From assembly GCF_021917145.1 (NCBI RefSeq), contig NC_061064.1:3645137-3709136 (forward strand): 64,000 nt of DNA, read 5' to 3'. The translations under genes were made by a program, and so were the position numbers. The notes below the pieces were generated by a model. The model saw nothing but the letters and a program-made list of their open reading frames with translations, did not search any database and was not told the DNA's origin. Numbering within the stretch: the stretch's first letter is position 1; each line of letters begins with the position of its first letter. Of the stretch, positions 1-11,340 are shown piece by piece. The DNA comes from Hypomesus transpacificus (taxonomy: Eukaryota > Chordata > Actinopteri > Osmeriformes > Osmeridae).

Positions 1-124
1 TAATAGGGATTGAATAGAATTGACATCATATGTAAAGGTTAGAGACTGTTCCTAAAGATTGTAATTACTTTGGAGGTTTTGGAAGCGGTGAGTGTGTGTG
101 TGTGTCTGTGTATGTGGACTATCT

Positions 125-129
<5 letters not shown>

Positions 130-158
<29 letters not shown>
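130..158. repeat. (TG)n microsatellite
   Basis: An uninterrupted TG dinucleotide run of about 29 bases, preceded by an imperfect TG stretch from about 91. It explains the valine/cysteine-rich open frames over it. Confidence 0.9.
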
Positions 159-163
<5 letters not shown>

Positions 164-820
164 GTACCCCTGCGTGTTCCTAGAAAAAGCGACATTCAAG
201 GTAACCGATAACGTGCCATTTCTACTAAAGGGTGTGTGTTTGTTCCAGGTCCCCGTGCTCCTGTCCCAGCACGTCCCTGCTGACACCTTGGTGGGACGTT
301 CCAAGCATGAGCCCCTATAACGTCCTCATCTGCTCCACCACCCCTATACCCATCACCCCCATCACAAAGAGGCAAGATGACGGGACCACACAAGTGTCAG
401 CCAACACACACACATACAGTTTGTCCCAGCAGAGACTCAGATTGTCTGAGAGGGTATTAGTCTGGCTGCAAGAATCAGATCCCAACCCATCTCCTGTCTC
501 TCTCTGAGCCTGGGACCAGACACGCAGTCTCACAAGACTGTTAGCTCTAATCTTACCCATCTGAGTCACACGGGGAGCGAATGACTGTGAGATGTTTCCG
601 TTGTTGACCTGCGTGACACTGGAACGCCTGAGTCGCTATACCCCTCTCTGACACGTATCTCTGTCGGATAGACATGTGCACCAAACAGTCTGTTGTGGGG
701 TGAAGTTTGAACCCATATTCAGAGAGGCCATGCGGTCCCAAGCCCCCTGACAGCTCCTTGACACATCAGTCACATTGGTTGCTGCTGCGGCTGCCGCCGA
801 TCAGTTAAGATGGAGAGATG

Positions 821-822
<2 letters not shown>

Positions 823-854
<32 letters not shown>
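823..854. repeat. (GT)n microsatellite
   Basis: A run of GT dinucleotides of about 30 bases in non-genic DNA. Confidence 0.9.
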
Positions 855-856
<2 letters not shown>

Positions 857-3417
857 GGGGACTGGGGTCAGAAGGAGTGTCAGCAGCATACATTTTCTGT
901 TCAGTCAGGTGTGAAGAGCATGAGCTGACAGGAGTTTACAAACGGCGGAGGCAGTAGAGTAGACAGCAAGGCGAGGGAGAAGACAAGCCACCACAAGCCC
1001 CGTTACAGGTCCCCCTAGGGCTACCTTGCTCTTGCTAGAACAGTGACAGCCCTGTAACCTGCTACACGCGCACATACACGTAAATACAAAGAAAAGCGTA
1101 CAGAAGATAAAGATTAAACTGTGTCATGATGGATGCCCTAAGGGTCAGTTTTAACAAAAGTTTCAGTCAGTTGTTTGAGACCCCCCTATTTTACTTCACA
1201 CCTTCCTGATCCCTGTCTGTCTGTCTGTCTGTGTGTATGTGTGTGCGTGTATGTAAGTGTGTTTGTGCATGTGTGTGTGTGTGTGCAGTGTGCATTATCT
1301 TTTGAGAGAGAAGGAGATATTTGATGCTGAGCTGAGCCCCGGGCTGAGAATTATTGCTCAACAGAATGTTCAATAAATCTCTCAGTACACCTGCTCAGCC
1401 TCACCTTGTTCATCCACACACCTGTCTGATAAACCAACAGGGAAAAGGGTCTCCCCCTCTACCCCCCCCCCCCAGTCAGAGAGAGAGGGGGGGAGAGAGG
1501 GGGGGGAGAGTGGGGGGTAGACAGAGAGAGATCAGAAGTGGACTGGGTGAAGAGGAAGAGAAAGATAGACAGGTGTAGAGACTGACATATTTCAAAAGAA
1601 TAGAAAACTAAATAATAACACTTTAAACATCAAAATCAGTCACGAGAATTTGAAACTCCAATCTCCAACATGTTAGCTTAGAGGGGGAAGGCAGCAGATG
1701 CGCTGTTGACACAATAAACATCTTCATGGAAAGAGCCAAAACCTCAGGAGGTGGGACGGGGTTGGAGATAGAACATACTACAAACAGGTCAGGGGGAAGG
1801 AGCTAGGAGATGACAGAGTAGGAGACTAAGTTTGAGATAAAGCATTGGAAATACTGATTAAGAAAGACTCACACACACACACACACAATGACTGAAGGTC
1901 GTTATAAGGAGATCAGCCCTCATGGTAAACCAACAGGTTTCATGTGATCCACGCGCCATAGTGTTTACTAAAACACCACTGACGTATGCTGCTTGTTGGG
2001 TAAACGGAGAAAGATTGCAATGCACGCACACACTGTCACACTGTCACCCTACTCCAGGACACAAGCCACCTGTATCACCTTGTGCCCCCTTTTCCGACTC
2101 CTCTTCCTTTTCCTTCCTTCTGCCATACAGGGTTTGGATGGATCCAGAATTAGGAATGTTCCGCATTATAGACATGTTCCTGATTTATCTCTCTTCCAAC
2201 TCGTAACAAATCACACAAAGCGTCATATATTGTTGGTAAGAGGGATTAACTGAGCATGTTCAAGCACAAGTATGAAAAATAAATCTCATTTATGAAAGCA
2301 CTTCATTGACACAACATAATGTAACTTACGAAAGGAATAATAAAATAGTGTTTAAGACGGGTACTATTCTCCGCATCGTTCTCAGACATTGGATCTATTC
2401 TTACCGTAGGAGCTCTCCTCATCCACGTCCTCTTCTCTCAAGCTATGATCTGCCAAAGGCCTCAAAACCATCCCAGCTATCTCAAAACTATAAGAGTCTC
2501 GTGTTAGTTTTCACCAAACCAAATCGTTCAAACAAACAAAATGATAAAGAAACATAAATAAATCCACTTTTGGAGAGAAAAAAAACATCTGAGCATCTAC
2601 AGGAACATCCTCGTTCTTCACTTTCCTGAAACATGAGGCTGAAACCCACAGAGACAGAATGGATCGAACACCTTCAGTAACATCTTCTACTGCTGCCACT
2701 CTCAGTCTGTGCTGCCTGTGGTGTGGAGGGAATGGGACCACTCTCTTTGTTATGCTTATATACTGTACATGATTTGGGGAAAATAAAAGCTCAAACAAAA
2801 CAAACCGTCAGACATTTTCCTGACTGAAATATTTAAGATGTCAACAAGGAGCGAGATGTTGGTTGTGGTGGGGATGACAGAGGGAGAGGGAGAGAGTGGG
2901 GTACACAGAGCACAGTTAGAATGCATGCTTATCAGTTTCAACAGCTAACACTAGATGTTTCCTCACCAAATAGACCAACACACACTTGCCATGGGGAGAG
3001 GATAGGAGCTGCATTCAGGGGAGAAGAAAACAAGTGTGAAATGCTAAATTGAAACACAGATTCGTCGACACAGTTATGTTTGTTAGAGCTCCAGGGATTA
3101 AATGCTGACCAGCTGGACCAGAGAGGAAGGTACAATGGTGGTTTCATTTGGGTCAACCCCTAACCCTTTATTTGCTATCTCTGTAATGTGTCAAAGACCT
3201 TTGTGACAAGTATGCTATAAGGCCTATATTGCTTGTATTATTTGATGCTTCTGTGTCTTGTCTGACTGCAAGATGTCCGTCTCTAACTGCAAGTTTCACA
3301 AATTTGCAATCAACTGACACCTGAAGATCTGCTGCTGGCTAGTGGAGCTGTGTTCTTCAAAATCAATTACATGTAGCACTGCTGCCCTCTAGTGGCTGAA
3401 ACCACTGAACAGTAAAT

Positions 3418-3561
3418 GGCCGGGTTTCCCAGATTCGTTAAGAAGCTCTTAACGCTAAAAGCGTCTTAAGGACGTTTTAAGGGCGCTCTAGAACGCTCTT
3501 AGAACGTTCTTAAGAAGATCTTAGCGTTAAGAGCTTCTTAACGAATCTGGGAAACCCGGCC
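3418..3561. mobile_element. Foldback (palindromic) MITE-like element, 144 bp
   Basis: The first 41 bases, starting GGCCGGGTTTCCCAG, are the exact reverse complement of the last 41. The interior is a further imperfect inverted repeat, so the whole element can fold into one hairpin. It is flanked by AAT on both sides (3415-3417 and 3562-3564), a possible 3-bp target-site duplication. It has no coding capacity. Similar GGGTTTCCCA-ended palindromes are common dispersed elements in fish genomes. The transposase superfamily that moved it cannot be told from the sequence. Confidence 0.8.
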
Positions 3562-3869
3562 AATGTCAGTTCTGTGGAGTCGTCTCTTTTCGGAGATCTG
3601 TGTCTGAACAAATCCCATATGAAAGGACTAGATTTTACACTGCATAGCAGTGAGCAATGTGTTTTTTATTTACTATAGCTTATTCTATTTTAGATGCACT
3701 GTAATTACTTTCCTTTTGGGCATGTGAGGCTAAAATTACGGTGCAGTTTGTGCAAGCTGTGTCTGTAATCGTATTTCTCAGATATAGTTAGTAGCCTTAT
3801 TGACAAACTTCCCATCACTACCATAGTGACGACCATAAATAATCAGATTTGTACATAAAGATGTATGAA

Positions 3870-4474
3870 ACAACCAAGGTTTTTATTGTAATGAAGCAAT
3901 ATGTATTCTCAAAAAATAACATTCACAAATAGATCTGTCCAAGTGAAAATGCTTATCTATATTGATAAATGCACACTTTTTTGCTTAATAAAAACAAAGG
4001 ATAAGAATCAGATTTACAGATCACTCAAAACAGTAGTGTCCAACCACTGACAGACACTCAAACCAATATCATTCAAATTAAAAAAACATCATGGCTTCTT
4101 ATACGAAGCATATGATACTCATATCAAGCACAACAGAGAATAGGTCCGTATCAGGTGGTCTTTTGCAACGTTGTGCAGCACAGCATCACCATAGACAACC
4201 TGGGACACCTACTCGGGGCTGTCACAGCAATGTGATGCCCATCTGCCTAGATCGATCTGGGACCCGACCCTCAGGGAGGCTCCAGGGATCCAAGGTTGCA
4301 GGGGGTTTGGGCAGTGTCCAATGGGGCCATAAAGAGTTTAATTGTATTGAAGAGAGGGTTAAAAAAGGATCAGAGGGTGGAGATCAAGAAAAATGTAAGG
4401 TTAGTTTTTCTGAACAGTGGGTCTGGGGAGAAGAGGGTTAGGCAGGGGAGAAGGCAAGGTCTGCAGGGGGCGGT
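3870..4474 (-). other. nhp2: Probable nhp2 3' UTR
   Basis: Unique, AT-rich DNA directly after the nhp2 stop on the minus strand. Read on the minus strand, an AATAAA signal lies at 3882-3887, about 590 bases after the stop and followed by unrelated sequence. The exact cleavage site is inferred, not seen. Confidence 0.45.
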
Positions 4475-5503
4475 TCAGACAGGTTTGGGCAGAGCGGACA
4501 CCTCTTCTAGACACTCATCATAGGCCTCCTTGTACTCTTCATGAGGTTTGATCATGATCACACATGTAGGCCTTTTGGAACCTGCAGATGAACCCAGGTC
4601 CTACGGAGAGAGAACGGTGTTTAGAATATCTTAATTTGTGACTGCAGTTACTTCAGACCTTTAAGGTAAACTAATTGAGATAGATCAACAGTCAAAAACT
4701 AGGTTTCGAGAATGAGTTAAGAGTCCTACATGAAATGGATCCAAAAGAATGTGGAATTATGTGTGCAAACTCAAAACAGTCAAGAGAAATACAGTAAAAC
4801 TAAGACTTACCACTTTGGATGGGATATAGGCATATGGCATACTCCTGTCTTCACACATAATTGGTAGGTGGCAGTAGACGTCGATTGGCAGCGTGTCTCC
4901 AGCCAGCACCACAATTCTGCAATGAACATTCATAGCATTTTAAAGGCAGGCTAGCAGAAAATAGCTAATGCTAGATCTTTATTCAATACTACTGAAGCAA
5001 TTAGCTAAGTTGTTTTGGGAACGGCTTGAGCCGTGCCCTGACAAGGCCGTGCATGATAAAAACACGCATACCCTGTCTCCCCTTTGTTGATGAATTTCTG
5101 GACTTCCTTCACTCCACGTCGAATCTGTTTCAGCTTAGAGGCTGGAAGGGTGAAGAACAACACGTAGGTTAGCTAGGTAAAACATTCTTTATCCATAAAA
5201 AGGTAGCATTTATATTTGCGTCTAATATAGACGCAACCATCATTATGAACTACATATTGTTTACGTTAGACAGTCACAATCGTTTAACATATTTACACGT
5301 TATTACAGATATTATATATTTAAGTATGTAACCAAAAAATGTTACGCACCCTTCTTTACACATTTGTATAGCTTTTTGCTAAGTTTCCGGGAGGCTAACG
5401 GCTGAGCTATTGGGTTGATATTGACGATCAACTCTTGGTACGACTTCTCGTTTCCACCGGTTTCCTCCTCATTGATACTTTTTTCCTTCTTAACTTTTGT
5501 CAT
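4475..5503 (-). CDS. nhp2: H/ACA ribonucleoprotein subunit 2 (NHP2), 4 coding exons
   Basis: Exons on the minus strand are 5350-5503, 5072-5141, 4811-4916 and 4475-4600. They give 456 nt, or 151 residues, against 153 in human NHP2. All introns are GT-AG and reading phases agree. NHP2 is an L7Ae-family RNA-binding protein. With dyskerin, NOP10 and GAR1 it forms the H/ACA snoRNP that makes pseudouridine in rRNA and also binds telomerase RNA, in the nucleolus and Cajal bodies. Family landmarks seen are the YQEL...NPIAQPLASRKL segment, the KQIRRGVKEVQKF RNA-contact region, GDTLPIDVYCHLP, and a C-terminus with SKRPTCVIM and HEEYKEAYDECLEEV. The N-terminal tail is acidic and lysine-rich, as in orthologues. 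The start is the first ATG of the open frame in exon 1. No truncation or missing motif is seen. Confidence 0.96.
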
Positions 5504-6009
5504 TATTACAACAGATATATAACTACGACAAATCTATGTATGAGTGCTGTTGTATTCAAAGGAACTGACTGTTGACCCGCTCTTACTGCATGTAGGAAAA
5601 TGTGCACATGTGCTGCTTCTTCACGTGCAAGAAACAGGAAATTGCGTGAGGCGGTCGAAACACTGTAAAAGCGTTTTAGTGACACCTACGGGCTAGGGTG
5701 AGTATTTTTCTTCGTAGTCAAAGTTTTCTTTAACCATTAAAATAATTGGTATTAAAGTACATTTATGCCACAATAAACATCCCCCCACCAAATCATACAT
5801 CTTGGGCGCCATGGTCCAATAAAAATAAGAGACGGCCAGAAAAGAGGAAATTATTGGTAGGCTACCGAGTGGAAATGAGCGAACTTTACAAAATAACAGT
5901 AGGTTATCAGAAAAGATATGGAAATGACAGACGGGTATGAATTGTCGATGGAAAAAAAAGTAAGCTATACATAGTTTGTTGTAATTCAAATAATCAAATA
6001 GAGAAGGGT

Positions 6010-6502
6010 TCTGAGAAATAGCATATTTATTTAGCTATTATACAACTTTTTATTATGGTATAGTTTGCTAGTCTATACAACCACTCAACCCACGATAGTA
6101 CACTGGAACAACTGAAAAGTTCCCAGGTATCGAAGTGGGACCATTTTTGTAACAAGATCGGGCTGTCATGGCCTCCCTGGCCATTTCGACGCCCGTTCAT
6201 TAACTGGATCAAGATCACAAATCAAGTTATCTTGACTCCTTGGTCAGAGAAGGCGAAGCACACGTTGGACGTTCAGTATCGTCGATATTCGAGGTCGAAT
6301 CATTTCCCGAAACCTATAAATGGACAGACAGCATAATGTCATGAAAAAATCCCTTTAATTTGGCTCGTGTGAAGTAAGACATTACGCAACAAAGAGAAAA
6401 TTCGTAGCTGTACAATAACAACAACAGAGAACAGCAGAAACAGTTATTTAAAACGTATAAAATGTACGTACTTAAGAACTCTTATTACCTGTAAGACATT
6501 TT
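6010..6502 (-). other. nupr1: Probable nupr1 3' UTR
   Basis: AT-rich DNA directly after the nupr1 stop on the minus strand. A minus-strand AATAAA lies at about 6026-6031. The 3' boundary is inferred from this signal only. Confidence 0.35.
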
Positions 6503-6733
6503 TCAAGATGAAGAACTTTTGGTTCTTCTGCGTTTTAGCTCGCTGTTACGATATTTTTCAGCAATTTTTCGTTCGTGTCCTGCAGGCAAATGGCGATTAG
6601 TGTTCAATCCAATTTCTCTCTTAGTTCTTCCTTTCCCAGCATAATGACATGGATATTCGTTTAAATTATAGTAATCGTATTGGTCATAGTGTACTTCTTC
6701 GAAATACGAAAATATTTCGATTTCTGTAGCCAT
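6503..6733 (-). CDS. nupr1: Nuclear protein 1 (NUPR1/p8), single coding exon
   Basis: A 76-residue basic protein read without interruption. NUPR1 is a small, intrinsically disordered, stress-induced chromatin and transcription cofactor in the nucleus; human NUPR1 is 82 residues. The family core is plain: an acidic, tyrosine-rich N-half with YDYYNLNEY, then GKGRTKRE, NTNR, GHERKIAEK and NSELKRR. The C-terminal KRRRTK is a likely nuclear localisation signal and is followed by four serines. I chose the MATE start because the human protein also begins MAT; the frame stays open upstream for 36 more codons, which show no family similarity. Human NUPR1 has an intron inside its coding region, whereas this frame needs none. 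Teleosts carry more than one nupr1 copy, and I cannot assign the paralogue. Confidence 0.9.
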   Translation of the reverse strand: MATEIEIFSYFEEVHYDQYDYYNLNEYPCHYAGKGRTKREIGLNTNRHLPAGHERKIAEKYRNSELKRRRTKSSSS

Positions 6734-6841
6734 GTTATTGAAGGAGAGACTCAGTCTGCTGTCTGCCTGCAGTGAAAACAGCAAGTAAACAAACGATGTC
6801 ATCGACTGCTGTGTAAAATAGTCACGTGACCAAGAAACCAA

Positions 6842-7723
6842 TCGGATGATTCCTCCCTATGTTTTGTAGATCCCGTTTTATTTTTGCTCGCATCTGGCGT
6901 TTTTTTTTAAATACATATATATACTTTTTACCTTGATTACTTACGCTTTTTGCAACTAAATAACAAATGGAAAAAACTGTAAAACAGTTATAAACCTTGT
7001 GCTGTCACAATGCGTTTACTAGGCTAGACAAGTTTTATCAACATGTGTCTTCTTATCTAATTGATGTTTCTTCCAACTAAGGATAACTTATATAGTGAAT
7101 TGGATGGGGAGGTAGCCACAGAGAGGCAGTGCAGTGCTGCTAAGCAATGCTACACCTTATCAATTTAAAACACACTGATGATGGAACATACCCTTCAGAT
7201 TGGACACATGCTCATTTCCACCAAAGCACTGCAAAGACACCGTCAGGTTCGGGGTCGTAAAAATCAGACAGACACTTATACACTCATATATTGCATGACT
7301 TTATACCATATGCTAATACTTAACTGATTTGATAATTTGATCAGTCAGCAAAAGTTTTATCAAAATGTAGCCTAGATGTAATTTGTGTTTTTGTGCAATG
7401 CACTGCGACAATTGCAATACATACAGTAATCTTTTATACAGTAAATTATTAGTGTAAACAGATTGTATAGGTGGCTGGTTTAAACATTCTGTGGAAATCC
7501 ATTGAGATCACATAGATTTTCAATACGTTTCTAAAATGAAAAATAAAAAGCTTTGGGTAAACCTGCATGTCAATATGTAGCCTGGCAGGAGGCGCAAGAC
7601 GGGTTGGTGACATTTGTGTGACACGCCCCTGGTGGTGTGGGGCGTTCTGAAGCTTTTCCACGTAGAAGCTCTCGTTGTCCCCAATGGTAAGTGGCTGCGT
7701 GTCTAGAACAAGGCCGGAGAAAG
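6842..7723. promoter_or_regulatory. Intergenic region between nupr1 and vkorc1l1 (divergent genes)
   Basis: The two genes point away from each other, so this segment (plus the short UTRs) must hold both promoters. It is AT-rich. The last stretch before the vkorc1l1 ATG is richer in G+C. I see no clear TATA box and cannot place a transcription start. Confidence 0.35.
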
Positions 7724-10700
7724 ATGGCGGCGCCCGTCCTGAGAGTGTCCACCCCTCGATGGGAAAGAATAGCGAGGCTCCTTGTTTGCCTTTTGGGCAT
7801 TATATTGTCCTTGTATGCCTTTCACGTGGAAAGGGAAAAGGCTAGGGACTCAAATTATCGGGCCATGTGCGACGTGAGCAATTCTATCAGCTGTTCTAAA
7901 GTCTTCTCCTCAAGGTAATGAATTCACAACGGCGCCGACTAGAGAGTGGCGCTTAATGAGACTGGGTGGCATTATTGTGGGAAGGGCTGCGCGGGCTGAA
8001 CTGTCAAAATGTCTTGAGTCAGATTTCTGTTAGCTAGCAAATTTGCTATACAATATTTCTACAAATGCAAATAATGCATGTTACCTGTAATAACAAAGTC
8101 GAAATGGCTAGTAAGCTAGCTAACGTGGTGTAAACATATAGCAATCCTTATGCTGTTTTGTTATTTGCAAGCTAGCTAGCTATGGGAGGGGAGAGGGGGT
8201 TAATATATGCTAGGCTAGCAAAATGTAAATGTTACATACATTTAAACAGTATAGCCACAAAATGTATTCTTTATTTACACACACGCACTTAATTTAACGT
8301 TATATATCCAACTAGCTAAAGCTCTATCAGTAAATGCATATAGCTCGAGCCAGCTTTTGTAGTACTAGCTGTCCAAATCTATAGCTAGCCGTCAGCTTCA
8401 CATAGGCTGCTAGCTTTCCAGCTAGCATTAACGTTAAGTCATGTTTTCAAGTTAACCACAACGATAAACAGCTCATTTCTGATATATGATGTTGGTTAGC
8501 TACACAACTGTGGTTCTAAAGTTTGTCAGGAGGTTTAAATGGCTCCTGATTATTGTATGCAATGCTTTATGGTACCTTCATTGTTTGCTCTAAGTTTGAC
8601 TGTCCGAGTAATTAAGTAAAGTAAGTGCCCTAACTGACATATATGAACTTACTTAGCTGTGGCCTGTTAAAAAGTGATGTTATACTTACATGTGTTCCTA
8701 CGCCAAACCTTTAATGTGGAACAGAGAAAACGCTAGCCATTGTTTCCTGATTGCTGATAAAGTCACTTTTGTGCTTACTTGGCCAATATCATCTTATGAG
8801 GTGCTGAATGGCTTTGAAACAACTTGACCTTTAAGACATACACTAGATTGATAGGTGCAACAAGGGGTGATACCCTAGGATGTTCTATGCTTGTAGACCT
8901 GAATACGAAAGTACACATGTAGCTGGAACGCCAGACCCGTTATAAATAGTCTCGTATAAATAGTATAACTGTGAACATACAGGCATTAACCTTTGTCAGC
9001 AAAGACATCCTCCTATGTTGTCAGATACTTCTATGCCAGCAGTTCTTCAGGTTGTCTGAAGACGGTCCAAGAGAAAATAAGTTGCCAATGTTAAATGTTA
9101 TCAATTTATAAGGTTTCTGAAACACTTACAGGATATGGCCTTCATCGTGGTCCAAAAAATGCAAAGTAGGAACAGGATATATGAGTTTGGATGATATAGG
9201 CCTAGACTTGTTTAGGTTTCTTTCACTTGCTACAGACCTGGTCTTAATCTGATCGATGATGAAACTTGGTGAGTCCAAGGCCTCCTTCTCAACTATATAT
9301 TTGGATAATTCTCTCTGCCTGTTTGTTAGTCTAATGGTGGATTTAGAGAAAAGGTTGAGGACTGAAATAGCCTTCGCAAGGACAACCAGACCAACACCTT
9401 AAACACACTCTGCATCACAGAAATGCGAAAGCTTTCGAAATTCACTAGGGCATATTTTGTTCTAATGAAATGATATAGGGCCTGCATGTGTGGCATGCTC
9501 AAAGTCCACGGAGAACAATGCAGTGGTGTGATCCGTGGAGGAAGGGAGGAGAATTCCCCCTGTCAGACCACCACCAGTGGTTGCGTCATTCTAGCTCCTT
9601 AGGTCCTTGATTATCCAGCCCTGCTGTTGGGGCCATACAACCTGTGGAATGCAGCTTACCAATGACTCAGTGGCTCAATAAACCTTTACCTTTGTGCTTG
9701 AAATAATATGAGTTGCAGTGTAACCAATGCAGGGTAACCTGTGACCTTTCCTAGAGCTGAGTCATAATGTTGTAAAATAAGTGACAGCTCAGGTCATCGT
9801 CTTCGGAAATGCGATATGCTGTTTGTTTATCAAGGTAGAAAACGTGACAAATCCTTGTTTTTATTTCCTTTTGTAGGTGGGGTCGAGGATTTGGACTGTT
9901 GGGCTCTATCTTTGGAAATGACAGTGCAATGAACCAGCCAAACAGTGTCTACGGATTTTTATTTTATGTCTTTCAGCTGTTACTAGGTAAGATTGTCGGA
10001 ACAAGGCCAATACATTGAATGTATGTGTTTGTCACCCTGGTTGTCACAGACGACTATTTGTTCTGACACACCATTCTGACAGCCACTCTCCTATATTTGA
10101 CTGCTCCTGGCTCTGTTGATAATGCCTGTTGAAGACTTGTATAAGATCTGGAGTCTAACTGAAAACACCCGGTCGTACTCACTCTATAAGCCATGAACAA
10201 ATGACTGTCAACATGCAAAATGTTGCTTTTCAGTTTGATTAATTCAAGTTTATTGACCTTTCATATGATTTTAAGTCCCGTTTCTCATGGCTCTGTGGGA
10301 TTGGAAGTTACTTTACTTGGTTTTGTCCAACTTGTATACAACCCGCTTGAAATTAGTGTAGTGCAGAAAAAGGTCATTCCCCAGACAAATACATGGTCAC
10401 AGAGTTTCTTAATGTTCTTGCACTGCTGTTATTGCTTACTCTCACAACATGCCTCTTCTTTCCTTGAGGCAGGGTTAAGCGACTCGGTTATACTGTTTTG
10501 ATCTGTTCACTGCTGGCTGCCTTCTTAGCCACCTGGTTTCTGCACAGAACAGGACTCTTATTGTTTCCGTCAGTGGACCAACGGTTAGATTTCCATTTTA
10601 GTTGCCCTCATTTGCAACTGCCTTAACAACACGTTTACATAGTTGATACTGTTGGAGGGATGCTCGTGTCCTTGTTCAGTATACTGTGTTTGTCCCTCTC

Positions 10701-11340
10701 CTCTAATGTAATTTCAGAACTATGAATAGACGCATGCACCAGGAACGTGTGTGTCTGTTGAACGTCCTTAAGTGTAGAACATAGAACACCTGTCTTTCTT
10801 TAACTACGGGGTCCAGGATCCGGCACAGTGTTACTGTATTAAGATCAGTCATTGAATCTGCAGACGATGGCTGTAGACATACAGGCTTATCTCTAGTGCA
10901 GTAATTACTAGGGGTGTATTTTATGGGCACATAAAACAACACAGAGGTCACCAATGATTACTTGAAAAGGTTTATCGAGTTCAAATGCTGTTCAAATGAC
11001 CGCTACCACAGCAAACAAGACAATAAATCCATTAGTCTGATGATGATCCCTCAATAAAATCAAAGTGCAAAAGTATCTGTTAAGGTTTTTGATACGTACC
11101 TCTCTCGTTGCAGGAATGACCGTCAGTGCAATGGCTGCCCTCATCTTAATGATGACGTCCATCTTATCGGTGGTGGGCTCCCTCTACCTGAGCTACATTC
11201 TATACTTTGTCCTGAAGGACTTCTGCTTCATTTGTGTCACCACATACGCACTGAACTTCATTCTCTTTATCCTCAACTACAAGCGACTAGTTTACTTGAA
11301 TGAGGCCTGGAAGCAGCAGCTCCAACCCAAGCAGGACTAA
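7724..11340 (+). CDS. vkorc1l1: Vitamin K epoxide reductase complex subunit 1-like 1, 3 exons
   Basis: Exons 7724-7914, 9877-9986 and 11114-11340 join in frame to 175 residues; human VKORC1L1 has 176. The enzyme is a four-helix ER membrane protein that reduces vitamin K epoxide and quinone, using a thiol-disulfide relay. Seen are the loop cysteines C49 and C57, the [13 protein letters not shown] loop, the active-site C138-F-I-C141 and four hydrophobic segments. The ending [13 protein letters not shown] is diagnostic of the L1 paralogue rather than VKORC1. Two places look more like VKORC1 than human VKORC1L1: the loop [10 protein letters not shown] and T144-Y145-A146. The MAAPVLRVS start matches human; an in-frame ATG 33 bases upstream is less likely. 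Intron 1 is unusually rich in TAGC tetramers near 8030-8430. Confidence 0.96.

Larger units (their letters stand above)
1..3417. other. Non-genic left flank with microsatellites
   Basis: I see no exon that I can support here. The stretch holds (TG)n tracts near 91-158, 823-854 and 1221-1290, a C-run followed by GA-rich DNA at 1461-1545, and a short (CA)n at 1869-1888. The open frames through these tracts are low-complexity translations of the repeats. Some of the unique DNA could be UTR or intron of a gene off the left edge, but nothing shows it. Confidence 0.6.
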
